This document shows positions 61,025-64,000 of a stretch of 64,000 bases of DNA, piece by piece. Made by a program: the position numbers and the translations under genes. Source of the stretch: Deltaproteobacteria bacterium (GTDB lineage: Bacteria > Desulfobacterota > Syntrophobacteria > Syntrophobacterales > Syntrophobacteraceae); NCBI GenBank assembly GCA_021780695.1, contig JAJXYD010000001.1, positions 186,001-250,000 of the forward strand. The letters run 5' to 3'. The notes beneath the pieces were generated by a model. The model saw only the letters and a program-made list of their open reading frames with translations. It did not search any database and had not been told where the DNA came from. Numbering within the stretch: the stretch's first letter is position 1; each line of letters starts with the position of its first letter.

Positions 61025-61486
61025 CTATGCCTGTCCCATATCAGAGGTCTCTCCTTTGCCGCCGGCGCGGGATGCTTTTGCCTCTACCTTTCTATTGAAC
61101 TTTTCAGCCTCTATCACAAACCTTTCATGGTATCCCTCGCATATCTTGTCGATGCCGTCACTTGCCTCAACGAAGAAAGTAAGCTTTCGCCCCTCGACCT
61201 TTTCGAGTCTTCCCCGTACCTCGACGGTCAATCCCGGCGGAGTCGCCGCTGTGTGAGTGACGTTTATCCCGGTCCCCACGGTCTGTTGGGCGGGCCAATC
61301 GATATGCGGGATCACTGCCCTTATACAAGCCCATTCGAGCAATCCCACCATAAAACCCGTGGCAAACACCCTGGGCATCAATTGAAACTCAGCCGACTCC
61401 GGATAAAGTCGCGGTACGGTTTTTTGCTCCGAAATCGCAAAGCTGAACTCGAAAGTAAGGCCCGGCGCTAAGCTGTCTTTCATCTT
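61025..61486 (-). CDS. FlK-type acyl-CoA thioesterase
   Basis: This 153-residue hot-dog-fold protein matches the fluoroacetyl-CoA thioesterase (FlK) family: MPRVFATGFMVGLLEWAC carries the Thr and Glu, VTHTAATPPGLTV the His, and DGIDKICEGYHERFVI the end of the fold. The catalytic Thr/Glu/His set thus appears present. Physiological substrate unknown; housekeeping acyl-CoA hydrolysis is likelier than fluoroacetate resistance. GAGGAG precedes the ATG 61486. It is divergent from a LysR regulator, 109 bp away, which may control it. Confidence 0.88.
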   Translation of the reverse strand, partial: KMKDSLAPGLTFEFSFAISEQKTVPRLYPESAEFQLMPRVFATGFMVGLLEWACIRAVIPHIDWPAQQTVGTGINVTHTAATPPGLTVEVRGRLEKVEGRKLTFFVEASDGIDKICEGYHERFVIEAEKFNRKVEAKASRAGGKGETSDMGQA

Positions 61487-61595
61487 GTATCTCCTCTCAT
61501 CTTTATAAGGATACTTCTTTGACGCTAGCGGCAAGAATATGCTACATAAAACAAATAAGTAAAATTAATTTATTTTATAATAATAATTAGAGATA

Positions 61596-62504
61596 ATGAT
61601 AATGGAATTCCAGCAGATCCTTGGTTTCTATCATGTGGTCAAATTGCAAAGCTTTACCGGGGCCGCAGAGGCCACCGGGCGGAGCCAGTCGGCTCTAAGC
61701 CAGCAGATTAAGGCTCTGGAAGAAGAATTTGAGTGTCGGCTTATAGAAAGAGCGGGCAAGAGGTATCTGGGGCTTTCTTTGCAGGGAGAAATTTTCTTTA
61801 GTTTTGCCGAATCGGTTGTTCGTGGGAGTCGGCAGTGCCGTGAAAGTCTGGAGGCAATAAAGAAAAGCAGGCGGGGACGCTTAAGGATAGCCGCTCCGTT
61901 TACCACTCTCTATCACCTGTTGCCCGAGGCTGTTAAACAATTTATGGCAGAGTTTCCACAGGTGGAGCTCACTTTGCTCGACAGGCCCCAGAGCGTGGTT
62001 GTCGACCTTGTTCGAAGCGGTGACATAGACTTAGGTTTAGCCCTTGAAAAGTCAGCGCCACGGGATCTTGAGACCCTGCGCTGGAAAGAGGTGGAAACCG
62101 TGGTGATAGTACCCCCAGGTCATCCCCTCTGTGCCCTGCAGCCGGTAAGCCTTGAGCACCTTGCCAAATTTCCCCTCATCTTGCCTCCCAGGCGTGTTCA
62201 GCATGTCGGACGCATTCTCCTTGAGGAACAATTCCGGGAAATGGGTATTGATTACCGAATAATAATGGAGTCCGGCAATGTCGAACTGAGTGCGATGTAT
62301 GTGGAAATGGGGCTTGGGATAACCTGCGCTTCCATGGTTTGGGGATTGCCGCGCCTGTCTGCTCGAAAGCTCTGTTTTCTGTCACTGGGGCATTTATTTA
62401 ATCCCGAGTTTATCTGCCTTGTTACGAGAAAAGACAAGGCGCGTTCGGTTGCTATGCAGGCCTTTGTGCAGTTGCTTCTTCAAAATGAGAGGGGCGGGAT
62501 TTAA
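61596..62504 (+). CDS. LysR-family transcriptional regulator
   Basis: The N-terminal winged HTH (GFYHVVKLQSFTGAAEATGRSQSALSQQIKALEEEFECRLIER) and the periplasmic-binding-like effector domain (RGRLRIAAPFTTLYHLLPEAVKQF...) span 302 residues. The overall pattern is CysB/Cbl-like. The AT-rich 109-bp gap to the divergent thioesterase gene is the likely operator region. Effector unknown. ATG 61596 and 61602 are both possible. Confidence 0.93.
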   Translation: MIMEFQQILGFYHVVKLQSFTGAAEATGRSQSALSQQIKALEEEFECRLIERAGKRYLGLSLQGEIFFSFAESVVRGSRQCRESLEAIKKSRRGRLRIAAPFTTLYHLLPEAVKQFMAEFPQVELTLLDRPQSVVVDLVRSGDIDLGLALEKSAPRDLETLRWKEVETVVIVPPGHPLCALQPVSLEHLAKFPLILPPRRVQHVGRILLEEQFREMGIDYRIIMESGNVELSAMYVEMGLGITCASMVWGLPRLSARKLCFLSLGHLFNPEFICLVTRKDKARSVAMQAFVQLLLQNERGGI

Positions 62505-62553
62505 AAGTTGTCCGTGGTGTGCGGGGAGGGCTGTTTTACCGCCGGTCCGGGGC

Positions 62554-64000
62554 TCAAACAGTGCTGTGTTGGCAGCTTTGGGGATTCTCCTGCGGCTGGT
62601 GTTCGGGCCTTAGGAGATCGAATATCGATTTTACGGGGTTGAAGGTAATCTTGGGGACCTCGACAAAGACGGTTATCCATTCGGCCATTGCGCCGTTCCA
62701 CAGCCCCGGGCGTTCGAGGACACGCACATCGGTTCCGTCAATGGATTTTTTGCTGATTATCACGGCGCGAGGGTCTACGAATTTTTTAAGATCGAAGGGT
62801 TTGCCCTCGAAATTTTTCAGACAACAGACTATATCAACCGGGTTGAAATGAGTCGATGAATTCCATATATGTCTTTGTTCCTCGCAATTCAAATCAACCT
62901 GCGCCGATTCGATTATCTGGAGGACTTGCGTTCCATTCTCTCCCTCTACCCAGAAGGGTGCTCCTCCGGGTTCGCCATCGTTTGGGACCACGCCGCACAC
63001 TCTTATTGGTCGATCAAGCGCATGGAGCAAAAATGATTGTTTTCTTCCCTCGAGCCATGTTTCAAACCCGGTTGGAAAATCGATAAGAAGTTCGCGGGAG
63101 GCGAACGAAACCGCATCGGGCACCGCCTGGCTCCATTGCGAACCGGTCAGATGGTGCAAAAGCGAGTGGACCGATTGCTGAATCCAGACCAGATAGCCGC
63201 CCAGGGCCTTTTTCCAAAAATGGACAGGTTCTTTGAGCCTGTCTGGAACCACGTTGTCGATGTTCTTTATGTAGACGAGGTCCGCATTGAGATCGCCAAG
63301 GTTTTTGATAAGAGCGCCATGTCCGGAAGGTCTGAAATGAAGCCGTCCAAGTTTGTCTCGAAGCGGCATCCCGTTCATGTCTATGCAGATCGTATTGGTC
63401 GAAGAGCTCTGGAAGGAAAAAGAGATGTCGAAGGTCGCGCCCCACCTCTGCGACATCCTTTGGCAGACTTCCCGCTCAAGAGCGAGGAAAGCATTTAAAT
63501 GATCCTCTGGAATGGTAAAGTGCACGCTGGCGTTCTCGGTTTGCATATATCCCATTGCTTCGTGGAGCTGCTCTTCGAAAGCGGTCCTTTTTTCGCCGGG
63601 ATAGGAGTGAAAGGGCAGAAGAGCCTTGGGAAGGTTTCTATAGTTGATCCCCGTCTGGGTCAAAAGGTATTCGAGCAGGGTTGTGAATCGGCCGCTTCGA
63701 ACAAGTTCACCGAGGCTGTGTCCTGAGCGTGCCAGGGTTTTTTCCAAATCGGCGGTGAAAGGAAACCTCTCCAGTTCATCGATGAACTGTTTGAAATCAC
63801 AGGCGATATTTACCCCCTGATTGACACGCTTTTGCAGTTCATCTGTTTCCAGGTATTGGGGAAGATGGAAAATAGTTAGTAGAGACTGAAACATCCGGGT
63901 GGCAGCCCCGGAGGCCGGGACGAATTTTTTGAATCGGCCCCGGGCGGCTGCCGTTGCGTGTAACTCAATATAGCGCGCCAAGTCTTGACCGCTGATTTGT
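62554..64000 (-). CDS. DUF4301-family protein (5' partial, runs off the window)
   Basis: The frame continues without stop through base 64000, so the first residues lie outside the window; the visible part has about 482 residues. Segments typical of DUF4301: FVPASGAATRMFQSLL (nucleotide-sugar transferase-like glycine region), PKALLPFHSYPGEKRTAFEEQL, HLNAFLALE, FRPSGHGALIKNLGDLNADLVYIKNIDNVVPD and ENGTQVLQIIESAQVDL. The GxGTRM-like start and KALLPFH resemble nucleotidyltransferases, but no activity is established. It converges on the LysR gene. Confidence 0.85.
   Translation of the reverse strand, partial: QISGQDLARYIELHATAAARGRFKKFVPASGAATRMFQSLLTIFHLPQYLETDELQKRVNQGVNIACDFKQFIDELERFPFTADLEKTLARSGHSLGELVRSGRFTTLLEYLLTQTGINYRNLPKALLPFHSYPGEKRTAFEEQLHEAMGYMQTENASVHFTIPEDHLNAFLALEREVCQRMSQRWGATFDISFSFQSSSTNTICIDMNGMPLRDKLGRLHFRPSGHGALIKNLGDLNADLVYIKNIDNVVPDRLKEPVHFWKKALGGYLVWIQQSVHSLLHHLTGSQWSQAVPDAVSFASRELLIDFPTGFETWLEGRKQSFLLHALDRPIRVCGVVPNDGEPGGAPFWVEGENGTQVLQIIESAQVDLNCEEQRHIWNSSTHFNPVDIVCCLKNFEGKPFDLKKFVDPRAVIISKKSIDGTDVRVLERPGLWNGAMAEWITVFVEVPKITFNPVKSIFDLLRPEHQPQENPQSCQHSTV

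Noticed and set aside
61025..61486. Fluoroacetate resistance gene
   Set aside because: The family match is to FlK, but genomic context has nothing for organofluorine metabolism; a general acyl-CoA thioesterase is more likely.

Overview
The window looks like a chromosomal segment of a mesophilic anaerobe of the Desulfobacterota (former Deltaproteobacteria), probably a sulfate reducer or syntroph. This is inferred from gene content: a NIL-domain ferredoxin, an IscR-like Rrf2 regulator, anaerobic-pathway cobalamin genes (cbiC, cbiD, cbiET), a NuoB/group-4-hydrogenase-type subunit, c-type multiheme cytochrome, bacteriohemerythrin and several two-component and chemosensory systems. No phage, IS element or CRISPR array was seen. 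No flagellar gene was seen either, although there are two complete chemosensory clusters.

Layout. 1-555 is the end of a respiratory-complex or hydrogenase operon. 584-4910 (minus strand) is a run of redox genes: NIL-ferredoxin, an IF-2 paralogue without its GTPase domain, a thioredoxin-like protein, a cyclic-nucleotide-binding/rhodanese fusion, a DoxX/MauE membrane protein, a small membrane protein and an isochorismatase-fold protein. 5129-10838 holds housekeeping genes (Rrf2 regulator, nadA, maf, Smr protein, RNase D, YcaO-TPR). 10870-14283 holds an NtrC-type regulator, a frameshifted response regulator, kdsD and a small conserved gene; tRNA-Gln and tRNA-Glu follow with their own promoter and terminator. 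A TauE/SafE exporter and a HAMP protein (minus) face a 650-bp regulatory gap.

16998-30797 is the most unusual region. A TauABC/SsuABC-like ABC transporter runs through overlapping start/stop codons straight into a chemosensory cluster: a CheB-like protein, CheW, a Cache-domain receptor, CheY, CheA and two more CheB-like proteins. All three CheB-like proteins have intact receiver domains, but their methylesterase domains have lost catalytic residues, and no CheR is present. CheA carries two extra HPt-like repeats with Glu at the phospho-His position. A strongly structured intergenic RNA candidate precedes cheY. The second cluster (47022-54949, minus) is the mirror image: CheR plus a CheB with an intact catalytic triad but a receiver that has Glu instead of the phospho-Asp. 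That operon also encodes a heme-c (CxxCH) receptor and a tetraheme cytochrome, which points to redox sensing.

Between the clusters lie a thiolase, a PfkB kinase, the cobalamin genes, a PhoR/PhoB-type pair, hemerythrin, an EAL-HDOD protein, an AI-2E-family permease, a class A PBP whose transpeptidase motifs are degraded, and an RlmD-like methyltransferase. The right end has hisH-hisF, a DUF4177 protein, a D,D-carboxypeptidase with a histone-like basic tail, mreB, a MoeA/MogA-like protein with a Cys-rich end, a FlK-type thioesterase with a divergent LysR regulator, and a DUF4301 gene cut by the window edge. A recurring theme is catalytic domains kept as folds after loss of the active site (isochorismatase, rhodanese, three CheBs, two HPt repeats, two receivers, a PBP transpeptidase). 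Functions are inferred from sequence by eye; no database search was run.
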